This document shows positions 7,541-16,300 of a DNA stretch of 16,811 nt, piece after piece. A model generated the notes under the pieces. It searched no databases. It saw only the letters and a program-made list of their open reading frames with translations, and was not told the DNA's origin. This stretch comes from Candidatus Saccharibacteria bacterium UBA3829 (GTDB lineage Bacteria > Patescibacteriota > Saccharimonadia > Saccharimonadales > Saccharimonadaceae). Each line of letters starts with the position of its first letter. Positions within the stretch are counted from its first letter, which is position 1. The stretch lies in assembly GCA_002393165.1 (NCBI GenBank), contig DGIF01000040.1:1-16811 (forward strand). The letters are read 5' to 3'. The translations under genes and the position numbers were made by a program.

Positions 7541-7571
7541 GCCAGCGTGGTATTAAAGCGCTGGCATTTTG
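7541..7571 (+). terminator. Probable terminator between the Pro/Ala-rich gene and uvrC
   Basis: TGCCAG (from 7541) pairs with CTGGCA (7561-7566) across a loop of about 14 bases, probably with extra GC pairs inside the stem, and is followed by TTTT. The T run is short, so termination may be partial. It lies 17 bases after the stop codon and just before the uvrC promoter. Confidence 0.6.
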
Positions 7572-7581
7572 GTCGTAAAGG

Positions 7582-7610
7582 TTGACTTTTTTCGCAAAGT
7601 GTGCTATAAT
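7582..7610 (+). promoter_or_regulatory. Strong promoter of uvrC, predicted leaderless start
   Basis: TTGACT (7582-7587), a 17-bp spacer, then TGTGC-TATAAT with a perfect -10 at 7605-7610 and an extended TG. Only six bases separate the -10 from the uvrC ATG at 7617, so transcription should start at or within a base or two of the start codon. No Shine-Dalgarno sequence is possible in such a transcript. Confidence 0.85.
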
Positions 7611-7616
7611 TAAAGG

Positions 7617-8966
7617 ATGGATGAGAGGTTAAAACAAAAACTTAGCAAACTCCCGGCCAGCCCAGGGGTTTATTTTCATAAAAATAAGACTGGTGAGATT
7701 ATTTATGTGGGAAAGGCGGCAGTTTTAAAGAATCGCGTGCGACAATATTTCCAAAAGTCGCAGAAAGACGCGAAGACCGAGGCGCTAGTCGCGGAAATTT
7801 TTGATACCGATTGGATTGTAGTGGATACTGAGATGGATGCGCTGTTTCTGGAGTCTGAGATGATTAAGCGGTACATGCCGAAATGGAATATTTTGCTACG
7901 CGACGACAAGACTGTGTCGTATGTACGCGTGTCGATGGGCGACGAAGTGCCGTATGTTTCATTTACGCGCACGCCGATGGATGACAAAGCGGTATACGTC
8001 GGGCCGTTTTACGGCAAAACGGCAGTGGAGAAAGCGGTGCGGAGCCTCAGGCGGGTTTTTCCGTACTACGTGAGACCTTATGACGGTAAGAAAACTCTAG
8101 ATACTGACCTCGGCCTGACGCCGGGAATTGAAATTGGAAAGTGCACGACGCAATATTATAAACGCAATCTCCGGAAGTTAATTCGTTATCTTGAGGGCGG
8201 GCGCGAGAAGCTCATGCGCGAACTTGAAAAGACCATGTACGATGCGGCTTCCCGTGGCGAGTACGAACTGGCGGCAGAGGCTAGAAATCAGTTGTTTGGT
8301 CTTAAGGAGCTGCAGAAAAAGATTGTTTTCTCGGACAAGGAATTCTTGGATATTTCGTCGGATCAGGCGCTTTCGGAGCTACAAAAGATGCTGGGGCTGG
8401 AGAATCCACCCCGCCGAATTGAAGGCTACGATATTTCGCACCAATCTGGCGAGAACACCGTCGGGAGTATGGTGGTATTCATTAATGGGGCGGCGGCCCG
8501 AAGCGAATACCGGAAGTTCAAAGTGCGAAGTTCGCGCGCGGATGATTTGAAGAGTTTGCAAGAAATAATCACGCGGCGCCTAAAGCACACCGAGTGGGAC
8601 TACCCGGATTTGATTATCTTGGATGGCGGCGAAACGCAGGTGAAGGCAATTTTGCCGCTGGTCCAACCTCTTGGCATTCCAATAATCGGCCGCGACAAGT
8701 CGGGCGACCATAGCAAGTCTGCAAATGTGAAACTGGTAATTCCAGCAAAAGTCGATCTCGGGCCGCGTCCGGCCGGCCCATCGCCATGGGCGGCCGGCGC
8801 TCATCCTCGCGCTGCCGCGCTCCGGAAGTCCCTCGATCCGACTTTTTGTCTGGAATTACCAGATGGTTCGCATGTTGCAAGGTTGATCGCCAGAATTGAC
8901 GAGGAGGCCCATCGGTTTGCCATTACGTACCATTCTTTACTCAAACGCAGAAGTATGCTAAAATAA
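7617..8966 (+). CDS. uvrC: Excinuclease ABC subunit C, short form lacking the helix-hairpin-helix tail
   Basis: UvrC makes the two incisions beside DNA damage marked by UvrA and UvrB. The 449-residue protein has the N-terminal GIY-YIG nuclease (PASPGVYFHK, then IYVGK at 29-33 and Arg40), a UvrB-interaction UVR helix pair (about 196-230) and the RNase H-like nuclease with Asp272 (GYDISH), Asp336 (LDGG) and His432 (EEAHRF). Most UvrC proteins have about 600 residues. This one stops just after the RNase H-like domain, so both C-terminal HhH DNA-binding motifs are absent. Three of the four cysteines that bind an iron-sulfur cluster in E. coli UvrC are also missing (only Cys176 remains nearby). 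Residues about 378-409 are a Gly/Pro/Ala-rich insertion coded by a large palindrome. The start is fixed by homology; there is no ribosome binding site. Confidence 0.93.
   Translation: MDERLKQKLSKLPASPGVYFHKNKTGEIIYVGKAAVLKNRVRQYFQKSQKDAKTEALVAEIFDTDWIVVDTEMDALFLESEMIKRYMPKWNILLRDDKTVSYVRVSMGDEVPYVSFTRTPMDDKAVYVGPFYGKTAVEKAVRSLRRVFPYYVRPYDGKKTLDTDLGLTPGIEIGKCTTQYYKRNLRKLIRYLEGGREKLMRELEKTMYDAASRGEYELAAEARNQLFGLKELQKKIVFSDKEFLDISSDQALSELQKMLGLENPPRRIEGYDISHQSGENTVGSMVVFINGAAARSEYRKFKVRSSRADDLKSLQEIITRRLKHTEWDYPDLIILDGGETQVKAILPLVQPLGIPIIGRDKSGDHSKSANVKLVIPAKVDLGPRPAGPSPWAAGAHPRAAALRKSLDPTFCLELPDGSHVARLIARIDEEAHRFAITYHSLLKRRSMLK
8733..8862. repeat. Large GC-rich palindromic element inside uvrC
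   Basis: Nested inverted repeats: CTGGTAATTCCAG (8733-8745) is the perfect reverse complement of 8850-8862. CAAAAGTCG (8746-8754) pairs with CGACTTTTTG (8839-8848) apart from one extra T. The core CCGGCCGGCCCAT (8769-8781) folds on ATGGGCGGCCGG (8786-8797) with one bulged G. The interior is much richer in GC than the surrounding gene, and it is read in frame without a stop. The encoded stretch is unlike UvrC. It resembles, in principle, Rickettsia palindromic elements that insert in frame in genes; no sequence relation is claimed. Confidence 0.75.
8936..8964 (+). promoter_or_regulatory. Possible internal promoter for secG
   Basis: TTTACT (8936-8941), a 17-bp spacer, then TGC-TAAAAT with the -10 at 8959-8964, placed across the uvrC stop. 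The predicted start near 8971 would leave a leader of about 14 nt that still includes AGGAG (8975-8979). It would let secG and the peptide-binding gene be expressed independently of uvrC. Confidence 0.5.
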
Positions 8967-8984
8967 ACTTACATAGGAGTTAAT

Positions 8985-9212
8985 ATGCAGATAGGAAATT
9001 TCTTAGAAGTAGTAATATTCATCTCGGCATTTCTTACGATCTTGCTGATTTTGTTGCAGCAGCGTGGCGCGTCGCTTGGTGCAGGGTTCGGCAGCTCTGG
9101 CGAACTTTACACGACGCGACGTGGACTCGAGAAGTCGATGTTTGTTGCGACAATTGTAACTAGCGTAACGTTCGTTGGTTCAATCTTAGGATTATTATTA
9201 ATTCCGGCATAA
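8985..9212 (+). CDS. secG: Preprotein translocase subunit SecG
   Basis: SecG is the small accessory subunit of the SecYEG channel and eases protein translocation across the inner membrane. The 75-residue protein has the two expected membrane helices (about 5-24 and 50-72). Between them is the conserved loop, seen here as LLQQRGASLGAGFGSSGELYTTRRGLEK, which matches the family pattern LLQ-RG-GLG-FG-Y-RRG-EK. AGGAG lies five bases before the ATG. It sits 18 bp after uvrC and 2 bp before an exported peptide-binding protein, which itself would need the Sec channel. Confidence 0.93.
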   Translation: MQIGNFLEVVIFISAFLTILLILLQQRGASLGAGFGSSGELYTTRRGLEKSMFVATIVTSVTFVGSILGLLLIPA

Positions 9213-9214
9213 AT

Positions 9215-10948
9215 ATGGTAAACTCCCTCAAAAAGCGTGGGCAAAGATTAGTGCGGCGGTTTTCGCGCGTGTCAGCGCGAGTGGGTGAAGAGAGCCGCGA
9301 ACGAATCGAGGAGAATTTTATTCAGCGACTGGCGCACATTAAGAATGTCAAACTTTTGGTTTTTGAGTGGACGCTCCTGGTGCTTGCACTTATTATGCTC
9401 GCTATGACGCAGGCATTTTGGTTTAGCAGTTCCTATGCCGAAGATGTTTTTGTCAATGGCGGCGCCTACACTGAGGCGACACTCGGGAGAGTAAACTCGA
9501 TGAACCCATTGTTTGCAACAACCAGTAGTGAAAAAACGCTTAGCCGCCTAATGTTCGCAACGCTTGTCACTATAGACTATTCTGGCCATCCGCGAGCCAT
9601 GCTGGCGGAATCTCTAACGCCGAGCGAGGACGGAAAAGTCTGGACGATGCGACTGCGTGACAACCTGAAATGGTCGGACGGCGAGCCGTTGACTAACGAA
9701 GACGTGCTGTTCACGATCGATTTGATCCAGAATCCAGCCGTCAATACGATTTATAACTCAAATCTTGCTGGCGTAAAGGTAGCGGAAAAAGATGGTGAAA
9801 TTGTGTTTACGTTAAAATCGGCCTACGCGGATTTCATGACAGCGCTCGAAATTCCGATCGTACCGAAGCATGAGCTCGAAGACGCCAACCCAAAAACTCT
9901 GGTAGAAGATGATTTTTCAAACGCGCCGGTCACGAGCGGGGCGTTCACCTTTAATGCGCTACAGACCGCTACGGCGGATGGCGAAGAGGTGATCTACATG
10001 TCGGCTAACCCGTACTACTATTTAGGCCGGCCGATGCTAAATACTTTCGCCGTGCATTCTTTTGCAACTAAAGACGAGATCGTCTCGGCATTGAACGCCG
10101 GGACCGCGACTGCAACGGCAGAGCTATCTGGTCTAGATGCGGAGCGAGTGACCTCAGAGAATTACTTGCGAAAAGAAACACCGATCAATGCTGGTGCATT
10201 TATCTTCTTCAATACAACGAGCTATTTCTTAAAGAACCGCGACTTGCGGCAAACAATCCGCGAGGGGATCAGTCTTGAAAAGTTACGCGCGGCAGGGCAG
10301 AGCCAAGTCGCCCTGGACTACCCATTGCTTAAGTCTCAAATTGAACTTGCTAATTATCCAGCGATTCCAGCCGAGAATTTTCTTGAAGCAACTGAAAAGA
10401 TCGAGTCAATGTCGGAGAACGGGACAATCGCTTTGAATATCGTAACCGTAAGTTCCGGTTATCTGCCAGCGGTGGCCGAGGAATTAAAGAATGAACTAGT
10501 GGCGCTGGGGATTGATGCCAATCTAATGGTGTACGAAGAAACGCAAGATTTCATTGCAAACGTGCTCGCGAAACGTAGCTACGACATATTGGTATACGAA
10601 ATCGATCTTGGCGCTGACCCAGACCCATTGCCATACTACCATTCATCACAGGCTTCGGCGGCCGGGCTAAACTTATCGAACTACAGCAGCACAATGGTAA
10701 ATGACTTGTTGGTGGCAGCACGCGAGACCCTGGACGCCACGTTGCGCGCCAAGAAATATGAGTCATTTCTCAGTCACTGGGTGACTGACGTGCCGGCGAT
10801 CGGGTTATATGAAACGAACACATGCTATATCTATAATCGTAACGCCAGAGCGTATGGTGACAGCGTGCGGCTCACAACGGCTCTAGATAGATTTTCCGAT
10901 ATATTAAATTACGCCACCGTCAAGGAAACGCGAAATCTAACTCCGTAA
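9215..10948 (+). CDS. Membrane-anchored oligopeptide-binding protein (SBP family 5, OppA/DppA-like)
   Basis: A solute-binding protein of ABC peptide importers, 577 residues. The family 5 fold is visible in AYTEATLGRVNSMNPLF near the start of the outer domain, the SEDGKVWTMRLRDNLKWSDGEPLTNEDVLFTIDLI block, and the C-terminal half with SYDILVYEIDLGADPDPLPYYHSSQ. Typical members are lipoproteins with a lipobox cysteine. Here the N-terminus is a strongly basic cytoplasmic segment (about 1-45) followed by an uncleaved membrane helix (about 46-70), with no lipobox. The gene starts two bases after secG and has no Shine-Dalgarno sequence, so translation is probably coupled to secG. No permease or ATPase genes are adjacent, so the partners must be encoded elsewhere. 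Role: capture of peptides outside the cell, useful for an amino-acid auxotroph. Confidence 0.88.
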   Translation: MVNSLKKRGQRLVRRFSRVSARVGEESRERIEENFIQRLAHIKNVKLLVFEWTLLVLALIMLAMTQAFWFSSSYAEDVFVNGGAYTEATLGRVNSMNPLFATTSSEKTLSRLMFATLVTIDYSGHPRAMLAESLTPSEDGKVWTMRLRDNLKWSDGEPLTNEDVLFTIDLIQNPAVNTIYNSNLAGVKVAEKDGEIVFTLKSAYADFMTALEIPIVPKHELEDANPKTLVEDDFSNAPVTSGAFTFNALQTATADGEEVIYMSANPYYYLGRPMLNTFAVHSFATKDEIVSALNAGTATATAELSGLDAERVTSENYLRKETPINAGAFIFFNTTSYFLKNRDLRQTIREGISLEKLRAAGQSQVALDYPLLKSQIELANYPAIPAENFLEATEKIESMSENGTIALNIVTVSSGYLPAVAEELKNELVALGIDANLMVYEETQDFIANVLAKRSYDILVYEIDLGADPDPLPYYHSSQASAAGLNLSNYSSTMVNDLLVAARETLDATLRAKKYESFLSHWVTDVPAIGLYETNTCYIYNRNARAYGDSVRLTTALDRFSDILNYATVKETRNLTP

Positions 10949-10966
10949 TTATTGCTTACTATTTGT

Positions 10967-10995
10967 TTGCAAAAAATAGTTATGACTAGTATAAT
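10967..10995 (+). promoter_or_regulatory. Promoter of the RCC1-like protein gene
   Basis: TTGCAA (10967-10972), a 17-bp spacer, then a perfect TATAAT (10990-10995). The predicted start near 11002 gives a leader of about 25 nt with AGGAG (11017-11021) five bases before the ATG at 11027. No terminator is visible between the previous stop and this promoter, so read-through from the uvrC operon is possible. Confidence 0.75.
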
Positions 10996-11026
10996 AGATG
11001 CTAGAAAAGAAAAGAGAGGAGTGGAA

Positions 11027-12214
11027 ATGGAACAAAATCCAAGTAATTTTAACCAGGCCAATGGTACTGTTGGCGTTGCTGGAAGCGTCACGCCACAGCA
11101 GGTTACACCGGCGCCGAACAACAAGCCAAAGAAGAATTTGTGGCTGATAATTGCAGCCGCGGTAGTAGTGTTGGTTGGGATCATTGTGGGCGTCGTCTTG
11201 GCGACTAAAGGCAATGGTGGCGGTAGCGATAATGGTGGCAGTGACAACAATGGCAGTAATGGCGGAAGCGCCGTTGGGGCAAACCAAATATCCAGCATCA
11301 GCGCTGATTTCACTACGGTCGTTGCCTTATCTGGTGATGGTACCTTATATGGGGTTGGTGAAGTAGAGGGGCTCGGCGGGAACAGTACCGCTAAGGTAGA
11401 AGAGCCGGCCGTTTTGGCCAAAAACGTTTCGTCCTTCATTGACGACAACACGCTATATTATCTAGATAAGAGCGGGACGCTATATCGAGCCGGCTTGAAT
11501 TACGATGGCGGATTATTGCATACGTTTGAGGAGACCTATAGTAATGTCGTAAGCTATGACACCTTCTCGGGCTTTTGCTTGGCGGTCGTCACAAAGAGCG
11601 GTGACGCATACATCACTAATGGTAAGCTGGGAACCAAGAACTATTGCGGTTTGACCGAATCGACTGATGGCTTCAAAAAGGTAGCATCTTCGGTTAAGAA
11701 GGTAGTTACCGGCTATCACTTCAACGGCTATATCAATAACAACAACGAACTCTGGATAGCTTCATCATCCGACAAAGAATATAGCAAGAAGCTCGATAAC
11801 GTGATTGACGATGGCTATGATCAATTCACTCATTACTTCCTGACGAGCGACGGCAATCTTTATAAAATCGATGCCTCTAGCTACGATACTGAGCTCGTTG
11901 AGACTGGCGTAGCGAGCGTCGGAGACGGGTTCATTAAGAAGAAAGATGGCGATTACTATATCTATGTAGATGAAGGCTACTATTATCCATTCGATTTGAC
12001 GGAAGTAACTGAAAAGGACGGCTATTATAAAGTTTCGTTTGAAGACGGCATTCAGGAAATTTATTATGTCTACTTCGTAAATTCTATGAAGATTGTGTAC
12101 CTAAATAAGCAGGGGAAGATCGTCATGGTCAGCTACAACAAAGAGCCTAAAGTTGTCGACAACACAATCAGTAGCATAAAAGACATCCTCGACTTTATCA
12201 ACAACAAGTATTAG
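11027..12214 (+). CDS. Membrane-anchored protein with RCC1-like beta-propeller repeats
   Basis: A 395-residue protein of unknown function. The frame is open from 10952, but the Met at 11027 has AGGAG well placed and lies downstream of the promoter, so the earlier start is rejected. Order of parts: an Asn/Gln/Pro-rich cytoplasmic tail (1-32), a basic KPKK, one membrane helix (about 38-60), a Gly/Ser/Asn-rich linker (61-82), then an outer domain. That domain has several units of the type hydrophobic-SGDGTLYGVG: ALSGDGTLYGVG, YLDKSGTLYRAG, VVTKSGDAYITNG, YINNNNELWIAS, FLTSDGNLYKID. This spacing recalls RCC1/ALS-type propeller blades, here degenerate. The last third is Tyr-rich and lacks clear repeats. 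It probably acts at the cell surface in binding. Its stop lies two bases from the convergent permease gene. Confidence 0.8.
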   Translation: MEQNPSNFNQANGTVGVAGSVTPQQVTPAPNNKPKKNLWLIIAAAVVVLVGIIVGVVLATKGNGGGSDNGGSDNNGSNGGSAVGANQISSISADFTTVVALSGDGTLYGVGEVEGLGGNSTAKVEEPAVLAKNVSSFIDDNTLYYLDKSGTLYRAGLNYDGGLLHTFEETYSNVVSYDTFSGFCLAVVTKSGDAYITNGKLGTKNYCGLTESTDGFKKVASSVKKVVTGYHFNGYINNNNELWIASSSDKEYSKKLDNVIDDGYDQFTHYFLTSDGNLYKIDASSYDTELVETGVASVGDGFIKKKDGDYYIYVDEGYYYPFDLTEVTEKDGYYKVSFEDGIQEIYYVYFVNSMKIVYLNKQGKIVMVSYNKEPKVVDNTISSIKDILDFINNKY

Positions 12215-12216
12215 GA

Positions 12217-13140
12217 TTAAAACTGCATCAAGACAATGCCTACGACCACGAGAATTGTGGCGACAAGGTGAACAAGCACACTTTTCTTATTGAGTTTCTC
12301 GCGGCCAAACTTAGGCCAAATCAGGGTGAGCACGATACCCATAAAAAAGATAACGATTGGCTCAGCAGAATCCGACGCGGCAGAAGCCATCGCTACAACT
12401 GGGGCCATGATTAGCCCAAGGCGATAAGTGAGGTCCTTCGCAACATCAACTAAACAATTGGAGATGAGCGGGCGAAGGACCTTTTTGCGGCTCTCTTTCA
12501 ACACGGCATGGAAACGCCGGCGCCATTTCGGTCTGGCATAGACGATGATAAGATTGCCGAGGCCTTTTCCTAGTATGACCAGCGCCATTTCGGAAAGAAA
12601 ATTAAGCTCGGCGACATTTTCCTTGACAAAGAGTAGGTTGCCAGCGACGGCGATTAGCACATAGAGAAACGCATACAAAACGGCTTTGATTTTGATTTTG
12701 CGGCTGCGCTTTCTAGTGGTTCCAATAATGATGAGCGGGGCAGAGAGAATAATAAGAAAGGCCACCAGTTGCAGTGGGGAAAGCGATTCGCCAAAGAACA
12801 ACCAGCCGAAGACTAAATAAAGCACCGGAGCTAGTTGCGTAAAGATGCCGATGTTGGTGGAGTCGTCTAGTTCGAGAGCCCTGTAATACGGAATCCCGGA
12901 GAAGGCCGATAGTAAGCCGGAGACGAAGAAAAATGCGAAGTTGACGAAGTAGTTGGCGTTAAAATCAAACCCGGTAATCGCGGCCATCACAAAGGCGACC
13001 ACGATGAAGGCGTAGCCGTAGAAAAGTTTCTGCGAGACGGCGCCACGACCCTTGAAATATACGTCAGATGAATAATTGTCAATAAAAATCCGGGTTGAAT
13101 CAAGAAAAGTGGCAAGACCAACAAAAATTAACCAGCCCAT
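12217..13140 (-). CDS. EamA/DMT-superfamily permease
   Basis: An integral membrane protein of 307 residues with about ten hydrophobic helices in two halves, as in the drug/metabolite transporter superfamily. The end of the first EamA repeat is clear: ALELDDSTNIGIFTQLAPVLYLVFGWLFFGESLSPLQLVAFLIILSAPLIIIG has the alternating helix, Pro and Gly-Glu pattern typical of this family. A basic cytoplasmic loop (RKRSRKIKIK) joins the halves. The second half is more divergent. The substrate is unknown; relatives export amino acids, nucleotides or drugs. The Met at 13140 has AAAGGA four bases upstream. A consensus promoter lies about 85 bp upstream. If the 3.46 kb segment to its right is an insertion, this gene originally lay directly downstream of the tRNA-Gly gene. 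Confidence 0.85.
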   Translation of the reverse strand: MGWLIFVGLATFLDSTRIFIDNYSSDVYFKGRGAVSQKLFYGYAFIVVAFVMAAITGFDFNANYFVNFAFFFVSGLLSAFSGIPYYRALELDDSTNIGIFTQLAPVLYLVFGWLFFGESLSPLQLVAFLIILSAPLIIIGTTRKRSRKIKIKAVLYAFLYVLIAVAGNLLFVKENVAELNFLSEMALVILGKGLGNLIIVYARPKWRRRFHAVLKESRKKVLRPLISNCLVDVAKDLTYRLGLIMAPVVAMASAASDSAEPIVIFFMGIVLTLIWPKFGREKLNKKSVLVHLVATILVVVGIVLMQF

Positions 13141-13223
13141 GATATCCTTTCGCGCTTACATCTGGTACGCGTGGTGATATGCTGGTTTGTGTTGCGTGTT
13201 TGTTTTGGGAGGCCCATACTTCC

Positions 13224-13252
13224 ATTATATCACAGATTGTTATTTTTGTCAA
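13224..13252 (-). promoter_or_regulatory. Consensus promoter of the EamA permease
   Basis: On the minus strand, TTGACA (13252-13247), a 17-bp spacer, then TGA-TATAAT with a perfect -10 at 13229-13224. This is the best match to the sigma-70 consensus in the window. The leader is about 75 nt; I see no convincing riboswitch in it. The -35 begins only 9 bp from the 21-bp repeat at 13261, so it borders the proposed insertion. Confidence 0.88.
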
Positions 13253-13260
13253 TAGCATAA

Positions 13261-13281
13261 GCACAAAAATGGTGCGAATGA
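13261..13281 (-). repeat. 21-bp copy of the tRNA-Gly 3' end (proposed attR)
   Basis: These 21 bases are identical to 16722-16742 and in the same orientation. They contain, on the minus strand, one T-stem base, the whole seven-base 3' acceptor strand, the discriminator A, the CCA end and nine bases of downstream flank. The identity stops abruptly on both sides. There is no tRNA body beside it. GCAC (13261-13264) and GTGC (13272-13275) form short inverted arms around seven bases, AAAAATG, the layout of a tyrosine-recombinase core site. Confidence 0.85.
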
Positions 13282-13355
13282 TATCTCAAAATTTAAATTT
13301 TTCTAATCCAATTAAATCGTATGATTTTGATATGTTTTAGCGGGTACTTGCCAAT

Positions 13356-16300
13356 CTATTGGCTTTGTTTGAAATTGAATGTTATTTTATTAGCTGATAG
13401 ATGCGCGCTATTATTAATTCTTATCCATTGTTCTAGTGATAATGAGTCTGCCGTCTTATCTTCTAGCGTGAGTTTTGTGGCGGCCTTATCTACTGAAAAA
13501 CCATCCAAGTTTATACCGGACTTCAATAAGTACATAAACATTGCCCTTTCACTGGGGCATTTCTCCAAATCGATGACACCGTCAGAAGATTTTTCTAGCT
13601 CATTTGTATATTCCTTAAGACTCATATACCAACTCGCACTACCAAATAACCCTGGGATGCCACTATCGAGGTCGTTTAGCTCTTCCTTAGAGAAGTTATA
13701 GTCGGTCGAAATGCTAAAATAAGGATATTGGCGGCCTAGGCTTTGTTGGCCAAGCATTGATTCGGAGATTAAGTCGCTGTATTCGTTCCAATCAGGATTG
13801 CCTTCGAGGGTTATATTCGTTAGTTTCTCCACCGATGAATAATCTATCGTTTTAGCGCCGCAATCTTTCAAGTTGATTGTCGCGACCGCTCTTGGAATTA
13901 CGACATTCTCAATAGGATTGTTCTCAAGTGCCAGATAAACATTCACTTGAGTCGTGAAGTTGGGGACTGAAGTGAGTTTGTTATTGTTTAATGAAACAAA
14001 GTATAGATTTTCTAAATCGACTAAGGCGTTTGCGTCAGAGATATTGTTGTTGTCCGCCGAAAAAGTAATGAGCTTTGTCAGTTTTGCCACTGCATCCAAT
14101 GATGAGATCTGGTTATCTGCTACATTGAGACTCTGCAGATTTTCGAGTTTTTCTGAGCCGTTAAGGGACGTGAGTTTGTTATTCTTGATGTTGAGGGTGG
14201 TGATTTTTGAAAGATTTTCTGCGCCATCAAAAGATGATATTTTATTATCATTCAGAGTTAATGCTTCGATTCCATCCATGCCATCAAGTTCTGTTAGTGA
14301 GGTTATGCCGCAATCTGAAAGGTTGAGGTTTTTAACTGTGCTAAGCGCCGATAAATTAGAAAGATTTTTATTTCTAGAAAGATCCAGTTGCATTACTTTA
14401 TCATTATTAAAACTGGATAAGTCGCCGAAGTTATTGCCGCCAGCAAGTACTCCGTTGGCTTTGATGTTGTTTAGTATTGAGATATCTGTTAAATCAGCGT
14501 CTTCTATGAGCAGGCGGTACACTGGCTTATCGAATGCGAGGTCTGCTAATTCTTTATTGCCAGATAAATCGAGGTCATATAGCACATCTACGTCTGTATT
14601 GAGCCCCGCTAAGCTTTTGATATTATTGTTGCGGACTGAAAGCGATGTAAGCTTATTAAAGTTACTTAACGATTCAAGGCTTTCAAGACCTATATCGTTT
14701 GCGGTTAGGCTAGTTAGCGTGGTTAGTTTGTCAAAACCGGTGATCCCCTTATTGCCAGAAATGTCGATATACGCATAATCGTCAAGCTTGCCTTCTAGAC
14801 AGCTGACGTCGGCAATCTTATTATAGCTCAGGTCGAGGCTGCCTATCTTGTCCATAGCACAAAGAGCCGAAATATCCTCAACGTTGTTCTTTGAGAAAGA
14901 AACCCCCCTTAGATTTTTCAAGTTGGCAAGTGAAGACAAATCTGAAATATCATTGTCGGAAATCATTAATGACGAAATATTTGAGAAGATTTCGGTAATG
15001 CCTTCGAGGTCGTAATCCGTTAAACTGCGAGATGATAGGTCTAAATACGAAACGCGATCCAGCGCGTAGTCAGATATGTATTCTTCGCCATCTTTCTCGA
15101 TAATATAAAAATTGAGTTTTTCACTTACGATATCCTTTGCGGCTTGAGATGCGATCGAGCTCATCTTTTTCGCATCATCAAGTGTCGTAGAGACAACTCC
15201 GGAAAGTTGGGCTTCGACATTATAATCATCATAAGACACCCAAATTGCTCCCCCGTCTGTGCCCCAATTCTCGCCATACGAGTTTAGCAACAAATACGCG
15301 CCGTCGTGCTTCGGATGTTCGTCTGTTAAATAGGCAGTAGTTTCGTCAATTTTATGAAAATTCTCTTTCGGGAAATTATCGTCCCAACCAATAATCGACA
15401 TTGCGTGGTCAGCGGCGCAATATGCAGAGCTGGAGCAGTAGCCAAGCCTTCCGTCTGCATAAAAGTGAGCGCTTATTGCGGTATAGAGTGACCCGTTTGC
15501 CATAATATGAGCTTTCACGAGATTGCGAAACTCCTCTAGTTCTTCGTCAGTTTTGCCGGATGCCTCGCCATAATACTTGTAAACTGCTGGAAAGTCAACG
15601 GTTTTTGTGACGTAAATTGGGTTATCGTTTTTAGCAAGTTTAAGGTGGTCAAAATTATCGCTGGCAGTACCATACCATGCGTCTAGATCGATGTTTAGAC
15701 CAGAAAAAGCATCTTCGGAAATTGTACCAATTGATGAGGCTATATCGGCAAAATATTGGAATGTACCGCCATCGTGCAAGTTACGACTGTCATACATTAA
15801 GCTAGAAGACAGAAAGTCGATTTGTAATTCGGATGGGTTGTAATCTATCCCACGAAGCTTGAGATGAGTTTCCAATGATGTACTTGAGGCGTAATCCCAG
15901 CAGAGTCCATAGCCACCCTGGTTGCCAACGGTAATGTCTATCACATCGCGAAGATCAAATTTCTCAGGTAGGGTTGTGATGATTTCTTCGTCAGTATCTT
16001 CTTTGATTTCGTCGATCTTTCCATCTGGCACTTCTTCTTTTCTCGGGATCACTTCAAGCTCAGCTTTTTCCTCGTCAGAAAGTTCGAGATATTTTTTATA
16101 CTCGTCGGAATAATTATTCTCATCTTCAATTCCGGACGAATCCGCACCTTCTCCTTTTACCAGCTCGACCCCGAGCTTTTCTTTTTGTTCATCCGTTAGG
16201 TCATTAATAGAGATGACTGGCCCTGATTCTTGTTTTTGATTTGATCTTATTATAATTGCCACAGCGATTCCAATAACAACTACAAAGCAAGCGACAATAA

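Noticed and set aside
10952..11026. Earlier start of the RCC1-like protein at 10952
   Set aside because: It lies upstream of the -10 box and has no ribosome binding site; the ATG at 11027 has a well-placed AGGAG.
13350..13363. Hairpin GCCAA-TAGA-TTGGC over the protease stop codon as a terminator
   Set aside because: The stem has only five pairs and is not followed by a T run on the transcribed strand.
13954..14778. Long plus-strand frame opposite the leucine-rich repeats
   Set aside because: Periodic Ser/Leu composition mirrors the LRR codons on the other strand; no ribosome binding site and no known domain.
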